A stretch of 64,000 bases of DNA from an uncultured Desulfobacteraceae bacterium (lineage in GTDB: Bacteria; Desulfobacterota; Desulfobacteria; Desulfobacterales; UBA5852), in assembly GCA_913060875.1 (NCBI GenBank), contig CAJXSL010000014.1, forward strand, positions 62,001 through 126,000. Reading direction: 5' to 3'. Below, piece after piece: positions 52,290 through 62,794 of the stretch (the first letter of the stretch is position 1; every line of letters starts with the position of its first letter). Below the pieces are notes generated by a model. That model saw only the letters and a list, made by a program, of their open reading frames with translations, had not been told where the DNA came from and made no database searches. The position numbers were made by a program, and so were the translations under genes.

Positions 52290-53227
52290 CAGCTGCGCCG
52301 GAACTGGACCAGCACCACGCCGCAAATCACCAGCAGCATGCCCGAAAAAAAGAGCAGCCCCAAATCCTGCTGGCGGTCCAACCAGCCCATCCCCACCAGG
52401 AAAGCGGTGATCAGGGCCGTTGTGGGCGGTTGGGCATTGGTGCAGACGGCCACCTCCACCGGCCCCAGATCGTGCAGCAGGACGTTCCAGAGCAGCATCA
52501 TGATGACACTGGTGAATACCGCCAGCCAGGCCAGAGAAAGCCAGGCCGCCGCCGAAATAGCGGTAAAATCCATTGCGACCAGACCCGGCCCGGCAAGGGG
52601 CAGCATCATCAAGGCGCCGATAATCAGACTCCAGGCCGTCACCGCCCGGGGGTCATGTTTCTGGCAGGCGCGCCGCGCGGCCACTGTATAAATCACCCAA
52701 CTCAAAACGGCGCCTAAAATCCAGAAATCACCTGTCCGGATACGGCGAAAGGTCTCGCCGCTTTCCCATGGACGCAAGATAACGATGACGCCGACCAGGG
52801 CCAGCCCCACGCCGAAAATCTTCGGCAGGGGCGGCATGCGCCTTTTCAGCAGGCTGTCCAGGAGAAGGACGCCCAGCGGTGTCAGGGCATACAGCAGGGC
52901 CGGATGACTGGGAACCGTATATTGCAGCCCCTTGATGAAGCAATACTGGTTGAACAGCACCAGCAGGAACCCGAACCAGCAAAGCTGCCCCCATTCCTTC
53001 AGATTAAACCGCGGTGGGGGAATAAAGGAACCGGTCAACAGCAAAAAGATCACGGCCGCCCCGGCCGCCCGCAGAAACGTCAAAACTTCGGGATTGTCAA
53101 AACCGATCGCTGCGGCCTTGCCGAAAAGATAGGTGGCCGACGCACACCCCACGTGCAGGGCCATCAGGCCATAGAGCAGCCCCCGGGGCAACGTTTCGTC
53201 AGCGATTTGGGGTGATCGATGGGACAA
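52289..53227 (-). CDS. EamA/DMT-family transporter 1
   Basis: This 312-residue membrane protein has ten transmembrane helices in two EamA repeats (LLYGLMALHVGCASATYLFG, LLVLFNQYCFIKGLQYTVPS; second repeat ILGAVLSWVIYTVAARRACQ, LWNVLLHDLGPVEVAVCTN). DMT transporters export or import small solutes such as amino acids; the substrate is not predictable here. TTG start with AGGA eight bases upstream. Its paralog at 53439 lies beyond the hairpin repeat D, same strand. Confidence 0.88.
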   Translation of the reverse strand: MSHRSPQIADETLPRGLLYGLMALHVGCASATYLFGKAAAIGFDNPEVLTFLRAAGAAVIFLLLTGSFIPPPRFNLKEWGQLCWFGFLLVLFNQYCFIKGLQYTVPSHPALLYALTPLGVLLLDSLLKRRMPPLPKIFGVGLALVGVIVILRPWESGETFRRIRTGDFWILGAVLSWVIYTVAARRACQKHDPRAVTAWSLIIGALMMLPLAGPGLVAMDFTAISAAAWLSLAWLAVFTSVIMMLLWNVLLHDLGPVEVAVCTNAQPPTTALITAFLVGMGWLDRQQDLGLLFFSGMLLVICGVVLVQFRRS

Positions 53228-53261
53228 AGGATATTTCCTGAATCAAGTCTGGTCCGAATCC

Positions 53262-53383
53262 GGATATTTCACGCGTTCGTGATGTCCATTGGACGGCATC
53301 AGGGGCGCCGCTGTACTTCTGCTACCGCAAGCCCCTGATAACGCGGCCAATGGGCATCTCGGGCGCGCCCGTAGGGTAAAAAT
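53262..53383 (+). repeat. 125-bp hairpin repeat, copy D
   Basis: Begins GGATATTTCACGCGTTCGTG and ends CGCGCCCGTAGGGTAAAAAT; inner stems CATTGG/CCAATG and ATCAGGGGC/GCCCCTGAT pair well. It fills the 211-bp gap between the two EamA genes. The flank ATAAAATGTTCGGGCTAA resembles ATGAAATGTTCGGGTTAA near copy B (24074). Confidence 0.85.
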
Positions 53384-53438
53384 TATTCATAAAATGTTCG
53401 GGCTAACCGGCGGGTCGCAGAAATGCGTTGACACCCGG

Positions 53439-54299
53439 CTACGCCTCCGCGCGATCCCTTACCATGAGAATAACAGCAAGAATGATCAATCCGCTCCCCA
53501 CATAGCCCGCCGGTGAAAAGAATTCGCCCCACCAGAAGAAGGCCACCACACCGGCGACCACCGGCTCCAGGGTCGCCGCAATGGCAGCGCGGCCGGCCTC
53601 GAGATATTTCAGGGCGGCATAGTGGCAATGGTAGGCCGTGAAGGTGCATAGCACGGCCAGGCTTGCCAGGGCCAGCCAGGCCGTCCAGGATTTCTCGGAA
53701 AATTCAAGCCAGGGTATCAGGCATAACGCCCCCATGGGGAGGATATAAAAAAAGACAGTGGCCGCCGAATATTTACCGCCGAAGTACTTGCCGAAAATAT
53801 AGTAGAGGGAGTAGCAAAAACCGGCCACCAGGCCGTAGAAAATCGCAGTGGCCACTTGATCGGAATCCCCCCCGATCACATCGCCGGAGCCCAGGGATAC
53901 CAGAGCCACACCGGCCAGTGTCGCCACCAGGGCCGTCATCTTGACCGTTGTCATCTTTTCCCGGAAGAAAAAAATAGCCATCAAGGCCACCCAGGCAGGC
54001 GCCGTATACAACAAGACGGACGCCAGGGCCGCACCGCCCTTCTGGACCGCCAACTGATAGGAACCGTAAAAAAGGAAAACACCGGTCAGGCTGAACAGCA
54101 GCAACACCGGCAGGTGGGCGACCGCCACTCGGACCTGGCGCTGCCAGATCGCCTGGGCGCCGAAACACAGCCAAGCCAGGACCGCCCGCCAGAACGCCAC
54201 TTCCAGGGGAGCGACACCTTCCTGAAAGGCCAGTTTGGCAAAGGGGCCGATCAACCCCCAAAGGGCGGCGGCGGAAAGAATGTACACGTAGCCTTTCAT
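53439..54299 (-). CDS. EamA/DMT-family transporter 2
   Basis: The 286-residue protein has ten predicted helices in two EamA repeats (YVYILSAAALWGLIGPFAKL; YGLVAGFCYSLYYIFGKYFG; closing SGLIILAVILMV). The EamA loop EVAFWRAVLAWLCF is clear. Exporter of small metabolites by family. GGAG eight bases before the ATG. Paralogous to the preceding transporter but diverged in sequence, so a recent duplication is unlikely. Confidence 0.9.
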   Translation of the reverse strand: MKGYVYILSAAALWGLIGPFAKLAFQEGVAPLEVAFWRAVLAWLCFGAQAIWQRQVRVAVAHLPVLLLFSLTGVFLFYGSYQLAVQKGGAALASVLLYTAPAWVALMAIFFFREKMTTVKMTALVATLAGVALVSLGSGDVIGGDSDQVATAIFYGLVAGFCYSLYYIFGKYFGGKYSAATVFFYILPMGALCLIPWLEFSEKSWTAWLALASLAVLCTFTAYHCHYAALKYLEAGRAAIAATLEPVVAGVVAFFWWGEFFSPAGYVGSGLIILAVILMVRDRAEA

Positions 54300-54497
54300 T
54301 CCCTGATCTCCATCCGGATTGATTCATGGCGTCCATTTCTGGACAGGGGTGCGTTGCGGCCGCCCCGGTTGACAGTCAGCCGGGCCGCCCTTAGGTTGAT
54401 CGCAGAAGCACAGGGGGCCGACCGCCCTTTGGGCGACCAGCCCGATAAATACGAACGCCGCTCCTCTTAGCATATCTTCCAAAGCGAGGCCAACACC

Positions 54498-54737
54498 ATG
54501 CGAACTGCCAAACCGGGAAAACATATCATCGATTTAGCCCTGCTGAACCGGCTCAATGCCGAAGGCTGCCCCGCCTGCGGCCACAAGTTCACCCTGGGCG
54601 ATCCGGTCGTGGAAGCCTGCGGCGCCTGGGAAGGCGGGCCGCGGCTGATCCATGAATCCGAAGCCATCTTCGACCGTGCAACCGCATCATATATTGAAAA
54701 ACGCTGCTATGCCGCCAGGCGGGAACGCATTGTCTGA
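54498..54737 (+). CDS. Small CxxC protein, unknown function
   Basis: The 79-residue protein has GCPACGHKFTLGDPVVEACG, one CxxC with another Cys, and a Cys near the end (YIEKRCYAARRE), a possible zinc ribbon fragment. No signal or membrane segment. GAGG about eight bases before the ATG supports translation. Not recognised. It is divergent from the EamA gene (-) and convergent with the RNase gene (-). Confidence 0.55.
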   Translation: MRTAKPGKHIIDLALLNRLNAEGCPACGHKFTLGDPVVEACGAWEGGPRLIHESEAIFDRATASYIEKRCYAARRERIV

Positions 54738-54757
54738 TCCAAGGTCAAAAGCAGGGA

Positions 54758-54777
54758 GGGGACCCCATGGCGTCCCC
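54758..54777. terminator. Hairpin between convergent genes
   Basis: GGGGAC and GTCCCC with an 8-nt loop, between the stops of the CxxC gene (+) and the RNase gene (-). No long U-run. Weak bidirectional terminator candidate. Confidence 0.45.
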
Positions 54778-54781
54778 CATC

Positions 54782-56779
54782 TTAAGTGGTAAATACCGCC
54801 AACAGCCCCTTGCGGGCATTCACGTTCTGGATCGTCACTTCAAGGACTTCCTCCGGTTTGAAGGACCGGCCGGTGATCAACGGCAGGTCGCACTCCACCA
54901 TAAACGCCGTTAGCAGGACCTGATAGCTGTTGCGCCGCCGCTGGAGAACGACAGCTTCGGTTTTCTCTCCCACCAGGCCTTCCAGATAACGCAACAACCA
55001 GTAATGATGGCGGTGATGCTGGACCCGGGAAACCGCCGCCATGGGCTGCTCGAGCTGAACCATCAGGTTGTTGATATCCTCCGCCGTATAAGGGTCTTCC
55101 AGCCCCAGAACGGCACGGATCTGACGCTGGGCAATCAGATCGAAGTATTTCCGGATCGGGCTGGTGGCGGTAAGGTAGGCATCCAGGCCGAGACCGGAAT
55201 GTTTTTCCGCCTTGGTGTCCAGAACAAAACGGTTCAGTCGCCGCCGTTGCATCCAGTTCTGGAAGAGGCTCCCCTCATTGCGTTTATAGAGACGCTCCTT
55301 GGGTTCCGGCTGGGAACGAAAAATGGCCGGCATGCCGTTGTCCCGCAGGAATCGGGCCATGATCCAGTTGGCCATGATCATGAATTCGGACACCAGCAGG
55401 CGGGCAGGACTTTCGCGATTCAAACGGCTGAGATTGACCGCGCCATTCTCATCGAGCCATACGTTCACGTCCGGCAGGGTAATCTGAACAGCCCCCTGGT
55501 CCAACCGAAAATCGCGAAATTTCTCGGCCACATGACGCAGGTTGACAATATCCGTTTCGTCATCGGCCGACAGGTTGACATCGTAATAGGTCCGCTGGTG
55601 GCGCACGCGGATGACACTGGCGCAGATGTCGTAAGACTGGATCACACCAAACGGGCTGACTTTGATAAAGGTCGAAATCGCCGGCCGTATCTCGCCGGCT
55701 TTGAGGCTACAGACCCCTTCCGCCAGGACAGGCGGCAGCATGGGAATACGATGGTCCGGCATGTAAATCGAACTCCCCCGGGACAAGGCCTCGCGATCGA
55801 TGGCATCGCCTTTCCGGACATGGTGGGCCACGTCCACGATATGCACGCCGATGAGATAGCTATCCCCCAGATCCTGAATGCTCAGGGCGTCGTCGTAATC
55901 CAGGGTGGCCTGCCCATCGATGGTCATCAGGGGCAGATCGGTCAGGTCGCGCCGGGGGCCGCCGGCATCAAACAGGCGGGAGCGGGCCGCAACCCGATCC
56001 GCCTGGGCCAGTTCATCCGAGGCAAACGCGTCGGCAATGCCTTCGCGCACCAGTTCGATATTTTCGTCCCGGTCCATGATGCCCAACTGCACCAACTGCG
56101 CAAAGACATCATCCGGCCGATCGATACCGGCACCAGCGGCAATGGCGCGGCCAATGTCATGGGTCGGGCTGTCTTTTCCGAAAATACAATAGGATTTCAG
56201 AATGGCGGCGAATTCTTTGGCGTTGCTGCCGTTATTGGCGGCAGTCCGGGCCGCGGGGTCGGCCAGGGACCGACGCAGCCAGTCGCCGCCCTCCTGGATC
56301 AGCTTCCGGCGGCGGGCCGCCTCTTTTTCGCGGGCCAGCAGCTGTTCGACATGCGCCTCCGAATGGGGGAAAAATTCATCGTTTTTGAATTTGAAGTAGC
56401 GCCGGTTGTCGAAAAAAGCCCGGATCACAGCCGATTCATGGTCACTGGTGCTGTTTTCCGGGAAGCAAAAGGCGGTCATGGTTCCCAGGTCGATCCACTC
56501 CTGTTCCGTGTTGAGAACCTCCCAAAGCTCGCGAATATCGATTTCACGGGTCAAGGCATTGCGCCGGAGCGCCAGATGCTTGAGCATATCGACGATCCGG
56601 TCACGCCCCAGCGCCAGATCGAGCCGGGACGCACTCCGGTGGGAAAGACGGCTGGGCGAAATGCTGACCTCGCGGGCATTCTCGGTCAGCAGCCGCAGCC
56701 GCTGCTTTTTAACATCGAGGATCACAGCGCAGAGAATGCGCTGTTTATCGATATATTCGACGACAAAACCGGATTCCAT
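54782..56779 (-). CDS. RNase II/R-family exoribonuclease
   Basis: The 665-residue protein degrades RNA 3' to 5'. The RNB catalytic domain (about 235-560) shows MTIDGQATLDYDDALSIQD, where the Asp cluster binds Mg2+, GVHIVDVAHHVRKGDAID, and YLTATSPIRKYFDLIAQRQI. The N-terminal third (1-230) is not a typical cold-shock pair but contains a helical region (EKEAARRRKLIQEGGDWLRR), as in RNase II-like proteins of cyanobacteria and Desulfobacterota. A C-terminal S1-like beta region is short. ATG at 56779 chosen; a TTG at 56797 is possible. Divergent from the ABC operon. Confidence 0.88.
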   Translation of the reverse strand: MESGFVVEYIDKQRILCAVILDVKKQRLRLLTENAREVSISPSRLSHRSASRLDLALGRDRIVDMLKHLALRRNALTREIDIRELWEVLNTEQEWIDLGTMTAFCFPENSTSDHESAVIRAFFDNRRYFKFKNDEFFPHSEAHVEQLLAREKEAARRRKLIQEGGDWLRRSLADPAARTAANNGSNAKEFAAILKSYCIFGKDSPTHDIGRAIAAGAGIDRPDDVFAQLVQLGIMDRDENIELVREGIADAFASDELAQADRVAARSRLFDAGGPRRDLTDLPLMTIDGQATLDYDDALSIQDLGDSYLIGVHIVDVAHHVRKGDAIDREALSRGSSIYMPDHRIPMLPPVLAEGVCSLKAGEIRPAISTFIKVSPFGVIQSYDICASVIRVRHQRTYYDVNLSADDETDIVNLRHVAEKFRDFRLDQGAVQITLPDVNVWLDENGAVNLSRLNRESPARLLVSEFMIMANWIMARFLRDNGMPAIFRSQPEPKERLYKRNEGSLFQNWMQRRRLNRFVLDTKAEKHSGLGLDAYLTATSPIRKYFDLIAQRQIRAVLGLEDPYTAEDINNLMVQLEQPMAAVSRVQHHRHHYWLLRYLEGLVGEKTEAVVLQRRRNSYQVLLTAFMVECDLPLITGRSFKPEEVLEVTIQNVNARKGLLAVFTT

Positions 56780-57014
56780 AACCTTGCAAAATATCAATCC
56801 GCTGCTTCAAAGTCAATCCGCGATACCAACAGGGAGATAAATACTTTTATTGATTTCATGGGGTTTCCAAAGGATACCCCCCTTCCGGCCAGGGCCGCCG
56901 CCCGGCAGCCCTGGCCCGTAAATTGACCCCGGGCGCAAACAGTCTTAATCTAGTGATTCTGCACGCCGATAACCCCATTCTCAGGACAGTCCGATCTTAA
57001 AGGAATATGGTATC

Positions 57015-58769
57015 TTGAAGCCCCTGGATCTGATCAAACCCACCTTCATCGAAAACCGCACCCGCATCCTCATCGGCCTGATCAGCCTGATTATCGTCGA
57101 TTTCCTGCAGCTGCTCATCCCCCGCATCATCAAAACCGCGGTAGACGAACTGGCCCTTTATGAGGCGTCGTGGTCTGGACTGCTGCGGCAGGCGCTTCTC
57201 ATCGTGGTGGTGGGCCTCTTTATCGGGGGCTTTCGCTATGTGTGGCGACGCTGCCTCCTGGGCACGTCCCGGCGTGTGGAGGAAGCCCTGCGCAACCGCC
57301 TGTTTCGTCACCTGCAGACCCTCTCCGCCCGATTTTTCGACACTGCCTCCACCGGGGATCTCATGGCCCATGCCACCAACGATATCAACCAGGTGCGGAT
57401 GGCCACCGGCATGGGCCTGGTGGCATTCAACGATGCCATCGTGCTGGGGGCGGCCGCCATTGGCTTCATGCTTTACATCAATGTGCAGCTGACCCTGCTG
57501 GTTCTCATCCCGGCGCCGCTGATCGTCCTGGGAACCCGTTTCTTCAGCCGTCAGATGCACGCCCGCTACCAGACCGTCCAACGCACCTTTGCCGAATTGA
57601 CCGAAGTGGTCCGCGAACGGCTGGCCGGCATACGGGTGATCAAGGCTTATAATTGGCAAACGGCATCGGCCGACGCCGTGCGAACCGCTTCCGGAAACTA
57701 CGTCCGGGAAAACATCGCCCTGGTGCGTGTTACCGGGGCCTTCATGCCCATGATGGTGCTGCTCACCCAATTGAGCATGGTTGTCGTGGTCGGAATAGGC
57801 GGACGCCAGGCCATCCTGCAGGAAATCACACCCGGTGACTTCGTGGCTTTTATCAGCTACCTGGGGCTGCTGACCTGGCCCATGATGGCCATGGGGTGGG
57901 TGACCAACCTGATCCAGCGCGGCAAGGCCTCCCTGGAGCGCCTGAACACGATTCTGGAAACCAGGCCCCTTGTCGCCAACCGGCCGGAAGCCAGCGCAAG
58001 CATTGCCCCCCCCTGCCGCCTCACCTTCCAGGGCGTGTCCTTTGCCTACGACAGCATGGCCCACGGGGCCGTTCAACCCGCCTTGCGGGACATCGACCTG
58101 ACCGTATCGCCGGGGGAAACGGTGGGCATCGTGGGGCCACCCGGCGCTGGCAAGACAACCCTGCTGAACCTGATCCCCCGCCTGTACGACCCCGATGCGG
58201 GCCGGATCTCGGTCAACGGCACGGACCTGCGCGCCATGCAGCTGCAGACCCTGCGCGCCCTGGTCACCATCGTTCCCCAGGAACCCTTCCTGTTTGCCGG
58301 CACCATTCGGGACAACATCACCCTGGGCCGCACCGTGAAGACCGGCCATCTGGACGATGTCCTGGCCAAGGCCGCCCTGAGCCGCACCGTGAGCGCTTTT
58401 CCCCGCGGGCTGGACACCCTGGTGGGCGAAAAAGGCGTCGTCCTTTCCGGAGGCCAGAAGCAGCGCATCGCCCTGGCCCGGGCCCTGCTGGAAGACACGC
58501 CGCTTCTGCTCCTGGACGACCCCATCAGCCAGGTGGACATGGCCACCGGCCGCCGGTTGATCCGCACGCTGGAGGGGCTCCGGGGAAACCGGGCCCTGAT
58601 CGTCGTCTCCCACCGGCTTTCAGCCCTGCGCCGGGCCGATCGGATCATCGTGCTCCAGCGCGGCCGCATCACCGCCGCCGGGGATCATGACCGTCTGATG
58701 GCGGACGGCGGCTATTATGCGGAAACCGTTCAGATGCAGGCCATAACGGAGGCCCTCGATGCAGCATGA
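57015..58769 (+). CDS. ABC exporter half-transporter 1 (degenerate site subunit)
   Basis: This 584-residue protein has six transmembrane helices (about 18-300) and a nucleotide-binding domain with Walker A GPPGAGKTT (374-382), signature LSGGQKQRIALARAL (477-491) and Walker B LLLLDDPISQVD. The catalytic Glu after Walker B is replaced by Asp502, marking a degenerate ATP site, as in heterodimeric exporters such as BmrC/TM287. A TTG start after AAAGGA. Its stop overlaps the next gene by 11 bp, so the two halves are made together. Substrate (drug or lipid type) unknown. Confidence 0.93.
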   Translation: MKPLDLIKPTFIENRTRILIGLISLIIVDFLQLLIPRIIKTAVDELALYEASWSGLLRQALLIVVVGLFIGGFRYVWRRCLLGTSRRVEEALRNRLFRHLQTLSARFFDTASTGDLMAHATNDINQVRMATGMGLVAFNDAIVLGAAAIGFMLYINVQLTLLVLIPAPLIVLGTRFFSRQMHARYQTVQRTFAELTEVVRERLAGIRVIKAYNWQTASADAVRTASGNYVRENIALVRVTGAFMPMMVLLTQLSMVVVVGIGGRQAILQEITPGDFVAFISYLGLLTWPMMAMGWVTNLIQRGKASLERLNTILETRPLVANRPEASASIAPPCRLTFQGVSFAYDSMAHGAVQPALRDIDLTVSPGETVGIVGPPGAGKTTLLNLIPRLYDPDAGRISVNGTDLRAMQLQTLRALVTIVPQEPFLFAGTIRDNITLGRTVKTGHLDDVLAKAALSRTVSAFPRGLDTLVGEKGVVLSGGQKQRIALARALLEDTPLLLLDDPISQVDMATGRRLIRTLEGLRGNRALIVVSHRLSALRRADRIIVLQRGRITAAGDHDRLMADGGYYAETVQMQAITEALDAA

Positions 58770-60723
58770 TATCGGCTATTTCGAAGAGGGGCAGCTGGAC
58801 AAGCGGCGGGATCTGCGTCTGCTCGGCCGCCTGCTGCCCTTTCTGTCCCCCTACCGGGCCATGCTGACCGCCTCCATCGGCCTGGTCATGCTCATCACCG
58901 TCCTGGACCTGACCCTGCCCTATCTCACCAAAATGGCCATCGACCGCTATATCGTGCCGCAGCACACCACAACCGCTACCCGGGAAATCCGCTGGCTGAT
59001 GCTGACCGATGACAATCCCGCCCTGCCGGCTATCCGGGCGCGGCATCCACAGATGCTGGTCAACCGGAATGGCGGATGGGCCATCACGTACCGCGATCTG
59101 GCCCGCCTGACCCCCGAGGAGCAGCGGCAACTGCGCGCCCCCCACTTGAGCGGCCTGGCGTGGATCGCCGCCGCCTACCTGTTGCTGATTTTGATGAACT
59201 TCCTATTTAATTTCATCCAGCGCGTGGCCATGGAAAAAGCCGGTCATCGGGTCATGCACGATCTGCGTCTGGCCATCTTCGCGCGCATGCAGGCCCTCTC
59301 CATGACGTTCTTCGCCCGCAATCCGGTCGGCCGCCTGGTGACCCGGGTCACCAATGACGTCCAAAACATGCACGAGCTTTTCACCTCGGTGCTCTCCATG
59401 CTTTTCAAGGACATCTTCCTCCTGCTGGGCATCGGCATCGTCCTGCTGACCATGAACTGGCGCCTGGCCCTGGCCGCTTTTGCCGTTCTGCCCCTGGTGG
59501 CCCTGGCCTCCTGGTGGTTCTCCCGCCGGGTACGCGATGTATTCCGGCTCCTGCGCGTCAAGGTCGCCGAAATCAACACCCTGTTCGCCGAGACCATCGG
59601 GGGCATTCGCGTCATCCAGGCCTTTCGGCGGGAGACCGACAACGAAAAACGGTTCCGCGGCCTGAATCACGAAAACTACCGGGCCGGCATGGAACAGATT
59701 CATATCCTGGCCATTTTTATGCCCCTGGTGGAAGTACTGGGGGTTGTCACCGTCGCCATCGTCATCCTGTATGGCGGCGACCGCATCCTGTCCGGCGAGA
59801 TGACCCTGGGTATGCTCGTGGCCTTTATTTCCTATATGCGCATGTTTTTCCGGCCCATACGGGACCTTTCGGAAAAATACAACCTGCTCCAGAATGCCCT
59901 GGCTTCGGCGGAACGTATTTTCCTGGTCATGGACAGCCCGGAACGGCAGCCGCGCCCGGACCATCCCGGGCCATCCCACGCGACGTTCAGGGATGAACCG
60001 CTGACCCATATCGCTTTTGAAGGCGTTTCGTTCAGCTATATTTCCGGAGAACCGGTCCTGCGGGACATTTCCTTTGAGGTCCAGGCCGGCCGCACCGTGG
60101 CCCTGGTGGGCCCCACCGGATCCGGCAAAACCACCCTGACCCAGCTCCTGGGACGCTTCCATCTCCCCGGAGCCGGGATCATCCGCATCAACGGACGCGA
60201 TATCCGCGCCTGGAATCCGGAGGCCCTGCGCCGCCGCATGGCCGTCGTCATGCAGGACCCCTTCCTGTTCTCCGGCTCGATTCGCGCCAATATCATTCCC
60301 GAGGGAGAGGACCTGTCGACCGACACTCTCCGGGAAATTCTGGCCGAGGCCAATTGCCTGGACATCGTCGATCGGCTACCCCAGGGGCTGGACACCCCCT
60401 TGAGCGAACGCGGGGCGTCCCTGTCCAGCGGCGAACGTCAGTTGCTGTCCATTGCCCGCGCTTTTGCCCGCCGACCCGACATTATCATCCTGGACGAGGC
60501 CACCTCCTACATCGATTCGGAAACCGAAAACCGTATTCAGGAAGCCCTGGGGCGCCTCACCACCGGCCGTACCACCTTCCTGGTGGCCCACCGCCTCTCC
60601 ACCGTGGTGCAGGCGGATCAGATTCTCGTCCTGCACCACGGGAAAATCATCGAATCCGGTGGTCATGCCGACCTGATGGACCGGCAAGGATTTTACTACC
60701 GCCTGCAACGTCTCCAGGGCTAA
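58759..60723 (+). CDS. ABC exporter half-transporter 2 (catalytic site subunit)
   Basis: The 654-residue partner has six transmembrane helices and Walker A GPTGSGKTT, signature LSSGERQLLSIARAF, and Walker B IIILDEATSYID with the normal Glu. An unusually long loop between TM1 and TM2 (about 75-150, with YIVPQHTTTATREIRWLMLT) resembles BmrD/YheH-type subunits. Together with subunit 1 it gives a heterodimeric multidrug/lipid exporter with one active and one weak site. GGAGG six bases before the ATG. Confidence 0.93.
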   Translation: MQHDIGYFEEGQLDKRRDLRLLGRLLPFLSPYRAMLTASIGLVMLITVLDLTLPYLTKMAIDRYIVPQHTTTATREIRWLMLTDDNPALPAIRARHPQMLVNRNGGWAITYRDLARLTPEEQRQLRAPHLSGLAWIAAAYLLLILMNFLFNFIQRVAMEKAGHRVMHDLRLAIFARMQALSMTFFARNPVGRLVTRVTNDVQNMHELFTSVLSMLFKDIFLLLGIGIVLLTMNWRLALAAFAVLPLVALASWWFSRRVRDVFRLLRVKVAEINTLFAETIGGIRVIQAFRRETDNEKRFRGLNHENYRAGMEQIHILAIFMPLVEVLGVVTVAIVILYGGDRILSGEMTLGMLVAFISYMRMFFRPIRDLSEKYNLLQNALASAERIFLVMDSPERQPRPDHPGPSHATFRDEPLTHIAFEGVSFSYISGEPVLRDISFEVQAGRTVALVGPTGSGKTTLTQLLGRFHLPGAGIIRINGRDIRAWNPEALRRRMAVVMQDPFLFSGSIRANIIPEGEDLSTDTLREILAEANCLDIVDRLPQGLDTPLSERGASLSSGERQLLSIARAFARRPDIIILDEATSYIDSETENRIQEALGRLTTGRTTFLVAHRLSTVVQADQILVLHHGKIIESGGHADLMDRQGFYYRLQRLQG

Positions 60724-60907
60724 CACCCGCCTCACAAAATTCCGGGGAAGGCAATGCCCATGGCCCCATGATTTGCCCTTGCCAAAAACACACCATAATG
60801 CTACAAGATCGAAGTTCTTTTCGAATGGTTGCGCCCGGGGCACCCCGCCCTGGCGCCGCGCTGCATACACCCGACAGCCCTACCTGTTTTTCGAGGTTCA
60901 TTTGGGG

Positions 60908-60929
60908 AACCGACGTTTCTTCGTCGGTT
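60908..60929 (+). other. Hairpin in the fhs leader
   Basis: AACCGACG/CGTCGGTT stem, 6-nt loop, 48 bp before the fhs start. Followed by TTCG, not a real U-run, so attenuation is unproven. The 253-bp gap 60724-60976 shows no other feature. Confidence 0.4.
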
Positions 60930-60976
60930 TCGTTGTCCGTTTCACCCCATAACTTAACTGAAGGAGGAAAGGATAA

Positions 60977-62740
60977 ATGGCTTACGATGCGGTAAATATG
61001 GCAGACTGGCAAATCTCCGAAGCGGCAGAGAAGAACATGCCCACGCCTGATGAGTGGCGCGATAAGCTCGGACTGGAAAAAGAGGAAATGCTCCCCATGG
61101 GGCGCCTCGCCAAACTCGACTTCCTGAAAATCATCGATCGCCTGAAAAACAAACCCGACGGGAAATACATCGAAGTGACCGCCATCACGCCGACCCCCCT
61201 GGGGGAAGGTAAAAGCACCACCTCCTGCGGGCTCATGGAAGGTCTCGGGAAACGTGGTGTGAATGTCGGCGGCGCCCTGCGGCAGCCCTCCGGCGGCCCC
61301 ACCATGAACGTCAAGGGTACGGCGGCCGGCGGCGGCAACTCGCTCCTGATCCCCATGACCGAATTCTCCCTGGGCCTCACCGGCGACATCAACGACATCA
61401 TGAACGCCCACAACCTGGCCATGGTGGCGTTGACCTCCCGCATGCAGCACGAACGCAACTACAATGACGAACAGTTGGACCGCCTGACCAAAATGCGCCG
61501 GTTGGACATCGATCCCACCCGCGTCGAAATGGGCTGGATCATCGATTTCTGCGCCCAGGCCCTGCGCAACATCGTCATCGGTCTCGGTGGCCGCTATGAC
61601 GGCTTTACCATGCAGTCCAAGTTCGGCATCGCCGTGGGTTCCGAATGTATGGCCATTCTGGCCGTGGCCAAAGACCTGGCCGACCTCAAAGAACGCCTGA
61701 ACAATATCACCGTGGCCTTCGACAAGAGCGGCAAACCGGTCACCACCGGCGACCTCGAAGTCGGCAACGCCATGGCCGCCTTCATGCGCAATACCATCAA
61801 CCCGACCCTCATGTGCACCGCCGAATACAACCCCTGCATGGTGCACGCCGGCCCGTTTGCCAACATCGCCGTGGGTCAGTCCTCCATCATCGCCGACCGC
61901 GTCGGCCTGAAACTGTTCGACTACCATGTCACCGAATCCGGCTTCGCCGCCGACATCGGTTTCGAGAAATTCTGGAACGTGAAGAGCCGCTTCTCCGGCC
62001 TGAAACCCCACGTCTCGGTCCTGACCTCCACCATCCGCGCCCTCAAGATGCACGGCGGCGGCCCCAAGGTCGTGGCCGGCAAGCCCATGCCCGACGAGTA
62101 TACCAAGGAGAACGTGGCACTGGTGGAAAAAGGCTGCGAGAACATGGTCCACATGATTGGCGTCATCCGCAAGGCCGGCATCAATCCGGTGGTCTGCATC
62201 AACCGCTTCTACACCGATACGGATGCGGAATGCGCCGTGGTCCGCAAGGCCGCTGAAGCAGCCGGCGCCCGCTGCGCCGAGTCCAAGCACTGGGAAAAAG
62301 GCGGCGACGGGGCTCTGGAATTCGCCGATGCCGTCATCGATGCCTGCAACGACGAGAACGACTTCAAATTCCTGTATCCGCTGGAGATGAAGCTGCGCGA
62401 CCGCGTTGAAACCATTGCCAAGGAAGTCTACGGCGCCGACGGCGTGGATTGGCAGCCCGAAGCTGAGGCCAAAGCCAAGATGCTCGAAGACGATCCCAAA
62501 TACGCCGACTTCGCCACCATGATGGTGAAATCGCACCTGAGCCTGTCCCACGACCCGACCATCAAGGGTGTGCCCAAGGGCTGGCGCCTGCCGATCCGCG
62601 ACGTGCTGATCTACTCCGGTGCCAAGTTCCTCTGCCCCTGCGCAGGCACCATCAGCCTGATGCCCGGCACAAGCTCCAACCCGGCCTTCCGCCGCGTGGA
62701 CGTCGATCCGGAAACCGGCAAGGTTACCGGTCTGTTCTAA
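60977..62740 (+). CDS. fhs: Formate-tetrahydrofolate ligase
   Basis: This 587-residue enzyme makes 10-formyltetrahydrofolate from formate, tetrahydrofolate and ATP, the first step of the methyl branch of the Wood-Ljungdahl pathway that many sulfate reducers use for acetate oxidation or CO2 fixation. The P-loop is [12 protein letters not shown] (71-82); [20 protein letters not shown] and [20 protein letters not shown] are family signatures. AAGGAGG just upstream of the ATG. Monocistronic by appearance, ending at a strong terminator. Codon use is even and GC-rich, suggesting high expression. Confidence 0.97.
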   Translation: MAYDAVNMADWQISEAAEKNMPTPDEWRDKLGLEKEEMLPMGRLAKLDFLKIIDRLKNKPDGKYIEVTAITPTPLGEGKSTTSCGLMEGLGKRGVNVGGALRQPSGGPTMNVKGTAAGGGNSLLIPMTEFSLGLTGDINDIMNAHNLAMVALTSRMQHERNYNDEQLDRLTKMRRLDIDPTRVEMGWIIDFCAQALRNIVIGLGGRYDGFTMQSKFGIAVGSECMAILAVAKDLADLKERLNNITVAFDKSGKPVTTGDLEVGNAMAAFMRNTINPTLMCTAEYNPCMVHAGPFANIAVGQSSIIADRVGLKLFDYHVTESGFAADIGFEKFWNVKSRFSGLKPHVSVLTSTIRALKMHGGGPKVVAGKPMPDEYTKENVALVEKGCENMVHMIGVIRKAGINPVVCINRFYTDTDAECAVVRKAAEAAGARCAESKHWEKGGDGALEFADAVIDACNDENDFKFLYPLEMKLRDRVETIAKEVYGADGVDWQPEAEAKAKMLEDDPKYADFATMMVKSHLSLSHDPTIKGVPKGWRLPIRDVLIYSGAKFLCPCAGTISLMPGTSSNPAFRRVDVDPETGKVTGLF

Positions 62741-62794
62741 ATACTAAAACGAACGTCGCATCCGCCCCGGCGGATGCGGCATCGCCCCTATCCG

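Noticed and set aside
56997..58613. 538-residue minus-strand frame opposite the first ABC half-transporter, and a 634-residue one opposite fhs
   Set aside because: His/Gly-rich translations typical of antisense frames; the plus-strand genes have full catalytic motifs.
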